This document shows, one piece after another, positions 1 to 5,429 of a stretch of DNA of 30,754 nucleotides. Position 1 is the first letter of the stretch. Each line of letters opens with the position of its first letter. The stretch is taken from positions 1 to 30,754 of IMG/VR virus record IMGVR_UViG_3300022921_001782. One strand, 5' to 3'. This DNA comes from a virus. A program made the translations under genes and the position numbers. The notes beneath the pieces were generated by a model, which was not told the origin of the DNA, ran no database searches, and was given only the letters and a program-made list of their open reading frames with translations.

Positions 1-221
1 TGACGCCAACCCTTTCTTGTGGGTGACTGATGTGTTTCCATTTTGATTGATTGTTTAGGATTGAATTCGTGTTCTAGTGATTCTATTCTATCACAAATGT
101 TTTGTTGTAGATGTTCAAACCAATCTGTTATAGAGTCTCTATCCACAACATCTTCACCAAACATATCTGCATTAGGTGTATTGTTTGCCAGTGCGTCTAA
201 AAATTTATTTTTATCTTTCAC
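1..221 (-). CDS. Hypothetical protein, C-terminus beyond the window
   Basis: A minus-strand frame stays open from a GTG at 219-221 to the left edge (73 codons seen), so the C-terminus is missing. The GTG has a GGAG ribosome-binding site 7 nt upstream and overlaps the end of the preceding 74-aa gene by 11 nt, as is usual in this operon. The visible protein begins MKDKNKFLDALANNTPNADM and is polar and acidic, with no membrane segment. It is the last visible gene of the operon starting at the structured leader RNA. I do not recognise a family. Confidence 0.6.
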   Translation of the reverse strand, partial: MKDKNKFLDALANNTPNADMFGEDVVDRDSITDWFEHLQQNICDRIESLEHEFNPKQSIKMETHQSPTRKGWR

Positions 222-435
222 AGTATGGCTCCATCTCTTTATCAAACTCTGTTTGAGTAATCATTTCCATTTCCACAGCGTCTGCTCCTCTTTCATACCA
301 TGCTTCAACTTCTTTTAACACTTCTTTGTAAGCGAAGTATCCTATGTGCCACTCATCTTCTTTCTTTTCAAAGTAGTAACTGCCTTTCACAGGTTTCAAT
401 TTCGTTATTGTGAGTTTGTAGAAGCACTGATCCAT
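211..435 (-). CDS. Hypothetical 74-aa soluble protein
   Basis: The protein has 74 residues, begins MDQCFYKLTITKLKPVKG and ends MEPYCER. It is rich in Glu, Lys and aromatic residues and has no signal peptide or membrane helix. Its middle (KEVLKEVEAWYERGADAVEM) could form an amphipathic helix. The ATG overlaps the stop of the 40-aa membrane peptide upstream (TAATG), which implies translational coupling. I recognise no family. It is probably a phage early protein, given the sigma70-like promoter heading the operon. Confidence 0.7.
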   Translation of the reverse strand: MDQCFYKLTITKLKPVKGSYYFEKKEDEWHIGYFAYKEVLKEVEAWYERGADAVEMEMITQTEFDKEMEPYCER

Positions 436-557
436 TAAGCAGGATTCATTTGATTCAGCACAGCAAACAGTATTGCCAACACAAATAAAATTGAAACTAT
501 GCCTGCCAATGTTTTCTTTGTCTGTATAAAAGTTCTTAACACTTTAATTTTTTTCAT
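435..557 (-). CDS. Small 40-aa membrane peptide
   Basis: A 40-codon frame begins MKKIKVLRTFIQTKK and continues into one hydrophobic segment of about 18 residues (AGIVSILFVLAILFAVL), so it is a basic N-terminus plus one TM helix. The start is supported by AAAGG about 6 nt upstream and by the stop/start overlap (TAATG) with the next gene. It is the first reading frame after the structured RNA at about 575-704 and so may be controlled by it. The function is unknown. Confidence 0.65.
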   Translation of the reverse strand: MKKIKVLRTFIQTKKTLAGIVSILFVLAILFAVLNQMNPA

Positions 558-574
558 TGTTGCCTTTCTTTGAG

Positions 575-704
575 CGGGGAGAGCCTAGTACCCTCCCCAA
601 CTAGGATTCATGGTACGGATGGTGAGATTGGGTACTCACAGCGCCAGTCTCCCGGCACTCCACCTTTTGGAGTGGAGTTGTGTATGTTTCCACCACATCA
701 CGCA
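575..704 (-). ncRNA. Highly structured leader RNA or small RNA
   Basis: A sigma70-like promoter at 711-739 would start transcription near 704 on the minus strand. The transcript then holds a 7-bp hairpin (668-674 with 656-662) and a 6-bp stem (648-653 with 577-582). That stem encloses two hairpins: 635-639 with 622-626, and 600-605 with 584-589. The loops of the inner hairpins are complementary (GGGUA against UACCC on the plus-strand reading, 630-634 and 589-593), which would allow a kissing-loop or pseudoknot. The structure ends about 20 nt before the ATG of the 40-aa peptide. It lacks a tRNA T-loop and I recognise no known riboswitch. It could be a cis-regulator or a processed phage sRNA. 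Confidence 0.6.
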
Positions 705-710
705 ATTATT

Positions 711-739
711 AATATAACTGATTTTAAATGAAATGTCAA
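711..739 (-). promoter_or_regulatory. Sigma70-like promoter for the structured RNA operon
   Basis: Minus strand: TTGACA (734-739), a 17-nt spacer, then TATATT (711-716). It points into the structured RNA and the small-protein operon, so it is probably read by host RNA polymerase early in infection. Confidence 0.7.
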
Positions 740-741
740 TA

Positions 742-1173
742 CTATTCTGGATCTTTATCTTTAGGCATCTGTGCTTTGTGATCAAACTCATGCAGTCTAG
801 GAGTTTCGGCTTGCCCTTCTGGTTTCTTAACCATCACCGTTTTTCCATCCTTAACCAACTTGTTGCCCTTGACCATTTCTTTTTTAACTGCATCTGTGGC
901 AGGCAACACGTGCAGTCTAGGACCTTTATCAGTCATGATCAGCACAAATGCTTCATTGCCTATCACTTTGGAATACAAAAATTGAGATTCAGGCAAAGGT
1001 TGTTTGGTAGCATAGCCTTTGCTGGCTTCGTATACCATAAATCCAAACCCCATGGTGAACAACATCCACGGTATCACAATCAATGTTAACCAGAAATTGG
1101 CTCGGGCTCGCACCATAAAGAAAATTAAAAATAAAACCAATAGAACCAAACTGCCTGTGATAAAATATTCCAT
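742..1173 (-). CDS. Two-TM membrane protein, third gene of the exbB/exbD-like operon
   Basis: The 143-aa protein starts MEYFITGSLVLLVLFLIFFM and has two hydrophobic helices (about residues 5-21 and 28-48). A polar C-terminal domain of about 90 residues follows, rich in Lys and Pro and ending KAQMPKDKDPE. Its ATG overlaps the stop of the ExbD-like gene by one base (TAATG), so it is translated with the proton-channel pair and is likely a partner of it. I recognise no family. The C-terminal domain may be cytoplasmic or periplasmic depending on topology. Confidence 0.8.
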   Translation of the reverse strand: MEYFITGSLVLLVLFLIFFMVRARANFWLTLIVIPWMLFTMGFGFMVYEASKGYATKQPLPESQFLYSKVIGNEAFVLIMTDKGPRLHVLPATDAVKKEMVKGNKLVKDGKTVMVKKPEGQAETPRLHEFDHKAQMPKDKDPE

Positions 1174-1811
1174 TACTGTCCTGCTCCCCTGTAACTGAAT
1201 TTAGGAATGGTTCCCACAGCACTGATGTCAGTGTTCTCCAAACAACAAATTCCGCCTCTTTCAGATACATTGAACTTATAGAAGTGAATTGCTTCTCCTT
1301 CATCGTAAATTTTTTTAGTCTGGGTGTAGACTTCTCTGTAAGGATTAACTTTCATAACTTTAATAGTGATGGGTATGCCGTTAATCTCGTTGTCACGTAA
1401 TCTTTGTTTGGAATAGAAGTGTACACTCACATAATAGTCACCGGATGCTATGCCTCTAACAGTGGTAGTTTCTTCGTTGCTCTGAATTATGTTGGGTTTA
1501 CCATCAATGTAATAGGTATCGTTGGCCACTCCCAAATCATCTCTTTCCAAATTCAATAGACCAGATTCCTTGTTGGCGAATCCCACCTTGTTGCCTTGTG
1601 GTCCCATGACCCATAAATCTATATCGTGCAAAGAATTTTTGTCCCAAGTCATTGTGATTATAATTTCAGCCTTCTTCTGGATGTCGGCTTTCTTAGCCAC
1701 AGGATTGATCAACAAGAATGCCACCAAGAATAGGAACACAAATCCAACCAAGATGTTGAACAGTAGGTCAACAAAGCCAATTGTGGATTTATATCTATCT
1801 TGTGAATACAT
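1173..1811 (-). CDS. ExbD/TolR-like stator protein with a DUF2135-like domain
   Basis: The protein has 212 aa. A single N-terminal TM helix (about residues 13-36) carries Asp15 in the context FVDLLFN, the place where ExbD, TolR and MotB carry their proton-binding Asp. The exterior part is not the usual small TolR fold. Residues about 52-78 (TWDKNSLHDIDLWVMGPQG) resemble the DUF2135/YfaP-type motif W(D)..DxDLxVxxPxG, in a beta-rich periplasmic domain. The gene overlaps the upstream ExbB/TolQ-like gene by 17 nt, so the two probably form one inner-membrane proton-channel complex. The family assignment is inferred from topology, the Asp and its neighbour; the DUF2135 resemblance is moderate. Confidence 0.72.
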   Translation of the reverse strand: MYSQDRYKSTIGFVDLLFNILVGFVFLFLVAFLLINPVAKKADIQKKAEIIITMTWDKNSLHDIDLWVMGPQGNKVGFANKESGLLNLERDDLGVANDTYYIDGKPNIIQSNEETTTVRGIASGDYYVSVHFYSKQRLRDNEINGIPITIKVMKVNPYREVYTQTKKIYDEGEAIHFYKFNVSERGGICCLENTDISAVGTIPKFSYRGAGQ

Positions 1812-2289
1812 CGTGTTTCTTCTGATCCAGCAAGTGTTCTAAATTAACCAATTGGGATTTGATATACAAACCACACACCAAACCTACCAACGTGGTGTAG
1901 AGTGCTGTACTCATGCCCACCGCCATAGATGACAGTGCTGTTTGAAGAGTGGCTGTGTCTGCCACATCGATGCCTGAAAATGCTGATCCCAACATCAGTA
2001 GGAATCCAGCCACTGTGCCGATCATTCCTATTGCCATACAAGTTTCGCTTAAGAACCAACCTATCTTGATGAGATACGATACATGAACTCTAACAAATCT
2101 TGCCTGCCAAAATCCTATCCAAAGAGTTGTGATCAACCAAATGGATAGTATAACGAAACTTAATTTTGTTAAGTCTTGTTCCCATAGTTCTTGGACAGCA
2201 CCAAAGTATCCTGCAATGCCGAATGAAAGAACTTGTAAACAGACGATGGCCCACCATCTTATTAAACTTTGTTTTGTGCGTGAAATCAT
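1795..2289 (-). CDS. MotA/TolQ/ExbB-like proton channel protein
   Basis: The 164-aa protein has three or four hydrophobic helices (about 12-33, 43-62, 83-105 and 122-146). The stretch ETCMAIGMIGTVAGFLLML followed by MAVGMSTALYTTLVGLVCGL matches the conserved core of the family (GxxGTVxG, then A(L)xTTxxGLxxG). It is short for TolQ/ExbB (about 230 aa) because the cytoplasmic loop is reduced. It lies directly behind a perfect TATAAATA late promoter and is followed by an overlapping ExbD-like partner. Bacterial homologues turn proton flow into work on the envelope. A role in lysis, DNA entry or exclusion of other phages is conjecture. Confidence 0.8.
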   Translation of the reverse strand: MISRTKQSLIRWWAIVCLQVLSFGIAGYFGAVQELWEQDLTKLSFVILSIWLITTLWIGFWQARFVRVHVSYLIKIGWFLSETCMAIGMIGTVAGFLLMLGSAFSGIDVADTATLQTALSSMAVGMSTALYTTLVGLVCGLYIKSQLVNLEHLLDQKKHDVFTR

Positions 2290-2295
2290 TAAATC

Positions 2296-2303
2296 TATTT
2301 ATA
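2296..2303 (-). promoter_or_regulatory. T4-type late promoter for the exbB-like operon
   Basis: Minus-strand TATAAATA, identical to the T4 late consensus, lies 6 nt before the ATG at 2287-2289. By T4 geometry transcription would start about one base before the start codon. Confidence 0.8.
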
Positions 2304-2331
2304 ATTTATGTTGTGGTGCCAGACAAATTGT

Positions 2332-2360
2332 TTGACATGACATCATGATTAATGTATAAT
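2332..2360 (+). promoter_or_regulatory. Strong sigma70 promoter for the tRNA cluster
   Basis: TTGACA (2332-2337), a 17-nt spacer, then TATAAT (2355-2360). This is a perfect consensus promoter. It ends 10 nt before tRNA-Gln and would drive tRNA-Gln, -Ala and -Cys together. Confidence 0.88.
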
Positions 2361-2370
2361 GATACAAGTT

Positions 2371-2444
2371 TGGCCCTTGGTGAAATGGTATCACACCGGT
2401 TTTTGGTACCGAGGTTTGAGGTTCGAGTCCTTGAGGGCCAGCCA
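2371..2444 (+). tRNA. tRNA-Gln (anticodon UUG)
   Basis: The cloverleaf is complete. The acceptor stem TGGCCCT pairs with AGGGCCA, the discriminator is G, and the CCA is encoded (2442-2444). The anticodon loop TTTTGGT gives UUG, and the T-arm contains GGTTCGAGTCC. The U1-A72 pair is usual for tRNA-Gln. Confidence 0.95.
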
Positions 2445-2455
2445 AACAATGACGT

Positions 2456-2531
2456 GGGGGATTAGCTCATCTGGGAGAGCGCCTGATTTGCATTCAGGAG
2501 GTAGCAGGTTCGATCCCTGTATCCTCCACCA
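2456..2531 (+). tRNA. tRNA-Ala (anticodon UGC)
   Basis: The acceptor stem GGGGGAT pairs with ATCCTCC (with one G-U), and ACCA is encoded (2528-2531). The anticodon stem-loop is CCTGA TTTGCAT TCAGG, giving UGC. The T-arm contains GGTTCGATCCC. It lies 11 nt after tRNA-Gln. Confidence 0.95.
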
Positions 2532-2536
2532 CACAA

Positions 2537-2610
2537 GGCAACGTGGCGGAATGGTTACGCAGAGGATTGCAAATCCTTGTATCCCGGTTCGATTCCGGGC
2601 GTTGCCTCCA
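2537..2610 (+). tRNA. tRNA-Cys (anticodon GCA)
   Basis: The acceptor stem GGCAACG pairs with CGTTGCC, the discriminator is U (as in tRNA-Cys), and CCA is encoded (2608-2610). The anticodon loop TTGCAAA gives GCA. It is the last tRNA of the cluster, 5 nt after tRNA-Ala. Confidence 0.95.
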
Positions 2611-2620
2611 TACTATAAAA

Positions 2621-2628
2621 TATAAATA
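2621..2628 (+). promoter_or_regulatory. T4-type late promoter
   Basis: A perfect TATAAATA lies 6 nt before the ATG of the 56-aa basic protein and would serve the collar/nuclease gene group. Confidence 0.78.
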
Positions 2629-2634
2629 AAGTAT

Positions 2635-2805
2635 ATGTTAATTAAATGGATACAGAACCTGATTAAACGCAACACTGCTTTGTTGTTAAAAGCGGAATGG
2701 ATTGTGGAAGACAAAAAGCCTAAAAAGAAAACTAAAAAGAAAACTAAAAAGAAAACTAAAAAGAAAAAAGGTCCTTATGATGGACCTTGGAATGGAAGAA
2801 TATAA
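2635..2805 (+). CDS. Small basic protein with KKKT repeats
   Basis: The 56-aa frame starts MLIKWIQNLIKRNTALLLK, continues into a Lys-rich block made of four KKKT/KKKK units (about residues 27-45), and ends GPYDGPWNGRI. The start follows a late promoter by 6 nt, and the stop overlaps the ATG of the next gene (TAATG). The Lys block suggests binding of nucleic acid or membrane and the N-terminus may form an amphipathic helix. I recognise no family. Confidence 0.62.
   Translation: MLIKWIQNLIKRNTALLLKAEWIVEDKKPKKKTKKKTKKKTKKKKGPYDGPWNGRI
2721..2767 (+). repeat. 12-bp tandem repeat (taaaaagaaaac)
   Basis: There are three full copies (2721-2756) and a partial fourth. They lie inside the 56-aa gene, in frame, and encode KKKT units. 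The copy number could change by slippage without breaking the frame. Confidence 0.85.
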
Positions 2806-2984
2806 TGCCTAAACATATGGGAATCAACAGAGCCTACGTTGCCGGAGAAATAACAAAAACACCTCAAGAAAAACAAAGAGAACTAGATGAAATGATGAAA
2901 AAGTTTTTAGAAAAAGGTGGCAAAGTTGAGCAATGTAAACCACATAAACCTACCAAAGAACAATTAAAGAGCTGGAAAATATAA
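2805..2984 (+). CDS. Small KFLxKGGKxE-motif protein (paralog of 11091-11339)
   Basis: The 59-aa protein begins MPKHMGINRAYVAGEITKTP. It carries DEMMKKFLEKGGKVEQC (about residues 30-46), closely like ERLMKEFLAKGGKIERI in the 82-aa gene at 11091-11339, so the two are probably paralogs. The start overlaps the previous stop (TAATG), and its own stop overlaps the collar gene start in the same way. An in-frame ATG at 2787 lies inside the upstream gene and is not preferred. The protein is soluble and helical; its function is unknown. Confidence 0.75.
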   Translation: MPKHMGINRAYVAGEITKTPQEKQRELDEMMKKFLEKGGKVEQCKPHKPTKEQLKSWKI

Positions 2985-3214
2985 TGGAAGGCACAATAGG
3001 AGAAGTAAGATATTTTGCAGGAAACTTTGCCCCAAAAAATTGGGAATTTTGTCAAGGACAGATAATGCCTATTTCAAAAAATACATCATTGTTTAGCATA
3101 CTAGGAGACAGGTTTGGCGGAGATGGTAGAACAACCTATGCCTTGCCTAGATTAGAAGATCTACATGGTTGTAAAGCAATTATTTGTGAAAACGGCACAA
3201 TGCCTGATAGATAG
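2984..3214 (+). CDS. Miniature tail-collar (MdpB-like) domain protein
   Basis: Only 76 aa long. The N-terminal part (GEVRYFAGNFAPKNWEFCQG, PISKNTSLFSILGDRFGGDG, RTTYALPRLEDL) is the Phage Tail Collar domain seen in microcystin-dependent (MdpB) proteins. The last residues (AIICENGTMPDR) resemble the C-terminal end of the same family (IALQGIFPSR). The roughly 100 middle residues of a usual 170-180-aa protein are absent, so this is an internally shortened version and not a simple truncation. It is translationally coupled to the preceding gene. It could be a small tail or fibre-tip component. Confidence 0.8.
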   Translation: MEGTIGEVRYFAGNFAPKNWEFCQGQIMPISKNTSLFSILGDRFGGDGRTTYALPRLEDLHGCKAIICENGTMPDR

Positions 3215-3262
3215 GAAATATGAAGGGCGGTAAGAAGTGAACATAGGAGCGTGGAAAGTATA

Positions 3263-3706
3263 ATGGCAAAACTAGGTGATGCTACAGACTTCAGTTATAG
3301 AATTAACAAAGTAACCAAAGTAATAGACGGTGACACCATTGACGTGATCATCGACATGGGCTTTGATATTCTGTACAAAAGCAGAGTTAGATTGTTTGGA
3401 ATAGATACTCCTGAATCAAGAACACGTAATCTAGAAGAAAAGAAACGTGGATTGATCTCTAAAAAGTTTTTGACTGATAAAATTAAATCGGCTAAAAAGC
3501 TCACAATCAAAACTCACAAAGGATCTGAAACAGGTAAGTTTGGCAGAATACTAGGAGAAGTATTTGCCGACGGTGTAAATCTTAATCTTCAAATGTGTGA
3601 AGATGGATACGCTGTTCAATACTATGGACAAAACAAAAGTCTAGTTGAAGAAGCACACATGAAGAACAAAGCCAAGTTAATCAAAAGCGGTGTTCTATCA
3701 GCATAA
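3263..3706 (+). CDS. Staphylococcal nuclease-like (thermonuclease) protein
   Basis: The 147-aa protein has an SNase (OB-fold) domain. It shows VIDGDTIDV (about 20-28), RLFGIDTPES (43-52) and GKFGRILGEVF (91-101). Arg43, Asp48, Glu51 and Arg95 match the catalytic and metal residues (R35, D40, E43, R87) of staphylococcal nuclease, so it should be an active Ca-dependent nuclease. There is no signal peptide, so it would act inside the cell, perhaps degrading host nucleic acid. A GTG at 3251 is also in frame and lies right beside AGGAG, too close for use, so ATG 3263 is preferred. It follows the collar protein in the same group. Confidence 0.88.
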   Translation: MAKLGDATDFSYRINKVTKVIDGDTIDVIIDMGFDILYKSRVRLFGIDTPESRTRNLEEKKRGLISKKFLTDKIKSAKKLTIKTHKGSETGKFGRILGEVFADGVNLNLQMCEDGYAVQYYGQNKSLVEEAHMKNKAKLIKSGVLSA

Positions 3707-3721
3707 CGGCAAACCTTGTCA

Positions 3722-3750
3722 TTGATTAAACGATCAAAAGATAATATATT
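3722..3750 (+). promoter_or_regulatory. Possible sigma70-like promoter for the lipoprotein/DUF3307 pair
   Basis: TTGATT (3722-3727), a 17-nt spacer, then TATATT (3745-3750). It ends 5 nt before the ATG at 3756, so any transcript would have almost no leader. It is weaker than the other sigma70-like promoters here. Confidence 0.45.
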
Positions 3751-3755
3751 ATAAT

Positions 3756-3968
3756 ATGAAAATGATTGTTCTATTATCCATTTTGATTTTGTTAACAGGT
3801 TGTGCTGTTAAGGATTGTAAAGTAAATCCGCAAGTAAGTATCCAAACAAATTCAAAAGAGACTCAATCAAATTCAGACAGCGAGAGCAAAGTTAAAAATC
3901 CTAAGTCCATAATAAAAGATATTCAGGACAACGCACAACCTGGCGGACAACTCAACTGTAAATTTTAA
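3756..3968 (+). CDS. Small lipoprotein
   Basis: The 70-aa protein has a lipoprotein signal peptide (MKMIVLLSILILLTGC) with lipobox LTGC and lipidated Cys16. The mature part is polar, rich in Ser, Asn and Lys, ends GGQLNCKF and has further Cys at about 21 and 67. The stop overlaps the DUF3307 start (TAATG). No family is recognised. A small lipoprotein next to a membrane protein can be an outer spanin or an exclusion factor, but nothing here proves either. Confidence 0.75.
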   Translation: MKMIVLLSILILLTGCAVKDCKVNPQVSIQTNSKETQSNSDSESKVKNPKSIIKDIQDNAQPGGQLNCKF

Positions 3969-4336
3969 TGAGCATAGAACTTTCGATATTATTTTGGTTA
4001 GCCATTAAACATGGTGTTTGTGATTTGGCGTTGCAGGCAATATACTGTCGTCCCAGCAACAAACACATTTGGCTGTCACCCAAAGCGGCTCTGCATTCAT
4101 TACATCATGGTGTAGGCACGTTTGTGGTGCTAATATTTTTTACAAGTTTTATGACAGCACTGTCATTGGCAGTGTTGGACCTTGCCCTTCATCATCATAT
4201 AGATCATATCAAAAGCAGTATTGTTAGGAAATACAAGTGGGGAATGGATGGTATCTGGTATTGGGTTGCTACCACAGTAGATCAACATCTACACTTTGCA
4301 ACCTATCTTTTGATTGTGTTATTAACTCAAGTTTAA
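3968..4336 (+). CDS. DUF3307-family membrane protein
   Basis: The 122-aa protein has about three to four hydrophobic segments and many conserved His and Asp residues typical of DUF3307: KHGVCDLALQ near the start, HSLHHGVGT in the middle, HHIDHIKSS, and DQHLHFATY near the end. These polar residues inside or near membrane helices suggest metal binding or catalysis. The family occurs in bacteria and marine phages and has no assigned function. It is translationally coupled to the lipoprotein upstream. Its 3' end overlaps the convergent VOC gene by 4 nt. Confidence 0.82.
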   Translation: MSIELSILFWLAIKHGVCDLALQAIYCRPSNKHIWLSPKAALHSLHHGVGTFVVLIFFTSFMTALSLAVLDLALHHHIDHIKSSIVRKYKWGMDGIWYWVATTVDQHLHFATYLLIVLLTQV

Positions 4337-4746
4337 ACTTTTAACAAAGTTTTAATTTCTAATACATTAAAGTTGGGATCTTCAATAAAGAATGTTTCCT
4401 GTTCTGTGGGCTGACCTTTGTACCTGATGTAAGGTGGATCAAAGTATTCAATGTGCTGTTCAAGTCTTGCTTTCAATTGATCAAATTTTTCTCTTTCAAG
4501 ATGCACACCAAAATGAGGCACACAAACATTGCCCATGTCCACATCATGACGTTCTCTTTCCTTGTGATCATCCTTGCTGGTTCTTGGAGTGGATTCGTGT
4601 AGAGTTAATTCATTGCCCCAAAAGTCTATGTCCTGATATCTGCCTGCTTCTGCTGGACCCAACGCACAGCCCAACACATCTCTGTAGAAAGGCACAGTCT
4701 TTGCAAGGTCACCACCTTGGATTGCCAAATGAAATATACTGCTCAT
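4333..4746 (-). CDS. VOC-superfamily (glyoxalase/dioxygenase-like) protein
   Basis: The 137-aa protein is a single pair of beta-alpha-beta-beta-beta units. The first half has FHLAIQGGDLAKTVPFYRDV and ends with NELTLHES; the second has PHFGVHLEREKFDQL and ends DPNFNVLEIK. Likely metal ligands are His6 and Glu/His in LTLHE, then His in PHFGVHL and the Glu of VLEIK. The fold covers glyoxalase I, extradiol dioxygenases and fosfomycin-resistance proteins, so the substrate cannot be told. The start is fixed by a late promoter exactly 5 nt upstream. Confidence 0.85.
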   Translation of the reverse strand: MSSIFHLAIQGGDLAKTVPFYRDVLGCALGPAEAGRYQDIDFWGNELTLHESTPRTSKDDHKERERHDVDMGNVCVPHFGVHLEREKFDQLKARLEQHIEYFDPPYIRYKGQPTEQETFFIEDPNFNVLEIKTLLKV

Positions 4747-4751
4747 ACTGG

Positions 4752-4758
4752 TATTTAC
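4752..4758 (-). promoter_or_regulatory. T4-type late promoter, exact 5-nt spacing (VOC gene)
   Basis: Minus-strand GTAAATA is followed by CCAGT and then ATG. The stop codon TAA of the upstream 48-aa gene lies inside the promoter (4755-4757). Confidence 0.75.
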
Positions 4759-4901
4759 TTTTTTGAATAACGATCTTGGTTTACACTTTTCGCTTCGTGT
4801 TCACTAATTCTGCGTTGCAGATAATTGTCGTACCAAGTGATTGCTATGAATAGCGGTATCACTATGGCTAATACTATTATTCCTGCTGTCTGAAGTGTCA
4901 T
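4755..4901 (-). CDS. Small single-TM protein (48 aa)
   Basis: The protein starts MTLQTAGIIVLAIVIPLFIA, a hydrophobic helix at about residues 5-24, followed by a charged tail (DNYLQRRISEHEAKSVNQDR). The start lies exactly 5 nt after a minus-strand CTAAATA late promoter, so its mRNA would be leaderless. It sits between tRNA-Thr and the VOC gene. No family is recognised. Confidence 0.68.
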   Translation of the reverse strand: MTLQTAGIIVLAIVIPLFIAITWYDNYLQRRISEHEAKSVNQDRYSKK

Positions 4902-4906
4902 ATAGA

Positions 4907-4913
4907 TATTTAG
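4907..4913 (-). promoter_or_regulatory. T4-type late promoter, exact 5-nt spacing (48-aa gene)
   Basis: Minus-strand CTAAATA, then TCTAT, then ATG. It directly follows the encoded CCA end of tRNA-Thr. Confidence 0.75.
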
Positions 4914-4989
4914 TGGTGCCGCTTCACGGATTCGAACCGCGGACCTACTGATTACAAATCAGTTGCTCTACCAACTGAGCTAAAGCGGC
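4914..4989 (-). tRNA. tRNA-Thr (anticodon UGU)
   Basis: Minus strand. The acceptor stem GCCGCTT pairs with AAGCGGC, and ACCA is encoded at 4914-4917. The D-arm has AGCTCAGTTGGTAGAGC, the anticodon stem-loop is ACTGA TTTGTAA TCAGT (UGU), and the T-arm contains CGGTTCGAATCCG. It lies just downstream of the second structured RNA. Confidence 0.95.
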
Positions 4990-5000
4990 GTTGGTAATTC

Positions 5001-5146
5001 ATTAACCGGCATCGCTACCTAAGAGGAGTTGGCGCTATCGCCACCAACTCCGAACTCTTAAGCAACTGGGTCTCTCCCATGCACCTTCCTGTCGGTGTGT
5101 TGCCGGTCCTCTATGAGGATAATTTGAAATATGGCCTAGGTCGGCA
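5001..5146 (-). ncRNA. Candidate multibranched structured RNA upstream of tRNA-Thr
   Basis: There is no reading frame between the stop at 5147 and the tRNA. On the minus strand a 6-bp stem (5101-5106 with 5006-5011, CCGGCA/TGCCGG) encloses three hairpins. These are CACC/GGTG (5094-5097 with 5082-5085), TGGG/CCCA (5076-5079 with 5067-5070) and a 13-bp interrupted one (5056-5060 with 5020-5024, then 5044-5051 with 5025-5032). A 5-bp hairpin with a 3-nt loop (5107-5119) precedes the enclosing stem. The 5' segment TGCCG (5142-5146) can compete for the same CCGGCA, so two folds are possible. It is probably cotranscribed with the tRNA. No family is recognised. Confidence 0.6.
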
Positions 5147-5308
5147 CTAATCATGTTTCTTAAATGACCTAGTTATTTTGCTGACGATATCCATCAACAA
5201 GTCCACAATCGCTAATCCCAACATAAAAATAACAAATAGAATTGTAACTGTACCAATCAAGATCCAGTACAAAACAAATTCAAAAAAATCTTTTAGTGTC
5301 CTAACCAT
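5147..5308 (-). CDS. Small membrane protein (53 aa)
   Basis: MVRTLKDFFEFVLYWILIGT starts a 53-aa protein with a long hydrophobic stretch (about residues 10-40, one long or two short helices) and a basic C-terminus (SKITRSFKKHD). A longer frame from an ATG at 5372-5374 is rejected because it would lie wholly in another frame of the 43-aa gene 5293-5424. The chosen ATG overlaps the end of that gene by 16 nt, as is usual in this operon. The function is unknown. Confidence 0.65.
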   Translation of the reverse strand: MVRTLKDFFEFVLYWILIGTVTILFVIFMLGLAIVDLLMDIVSKITRSFKKHD

Positions 5309-5424
5309 ATCAATACCAACGCAACTATTATCATTGAAGAGAACGTAACCAGTATTGCCGCCAAGCAACTCCATTCAATGCGTTCCTTACGGTTCTTGGG
5401 TTTTCTAATTTTTATTTTTTTCAT
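5293..5424 (-). CDS. Small basic single-TM protein (43 aa)
   Basis: MKKIKIRKPKNRKERIEW is a strongly basic N-terminus, followed by one hydrophobic helix (LAAILVTFSSMIIVALVLIW) and a stop after LGH. The ATG lies 5 nt after the stop of the 89-aa gene. The layout resembles the 40-aa peptide at 435-557 (MKKIK start, one helix). No family is recognised. Confidence 0.6.
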   Translation of the reverse strand: MKKIKIRKPKNRKERIEWSCLAAILVTFSSMIIVALVLIWLGH

Positions 5425-5429
5425 GAAAT

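Noticed and set aside
43-318. Plus-strand 91-codon frame at the left edge
   Set aside because: It lies opposite two minus-strand genes with ribosome-binding site and overlap support, and its translation is Ser/Phe/Cys-rich, as noise usually is.
575-704. tRNA or tmRNA in the structured leader
   Set aside because: No T-loop (GGTTCGAxxCC), no 7-bp acceptor stem with CCA and no tag frame were found.
2721-2767. CRISPR array
   Set aside because: The unit is only 12 bp, perfectly tandem, has no spacers and lies in a coding frame.
5001-5146. tmRNA, RNase P RNA or cobalamin/glycine riboswitch for the second RNA
   Set aside because: None of the conserved core sequences I know for these was present.
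5147-5374. Longer 75-aa version of the 53-aa membrane protein
   Set aside because: Its first 22 codons lie inside the 43-aa gene (5293-5424), in another frame; the ATG at 5306-5308 gives a more natural start.
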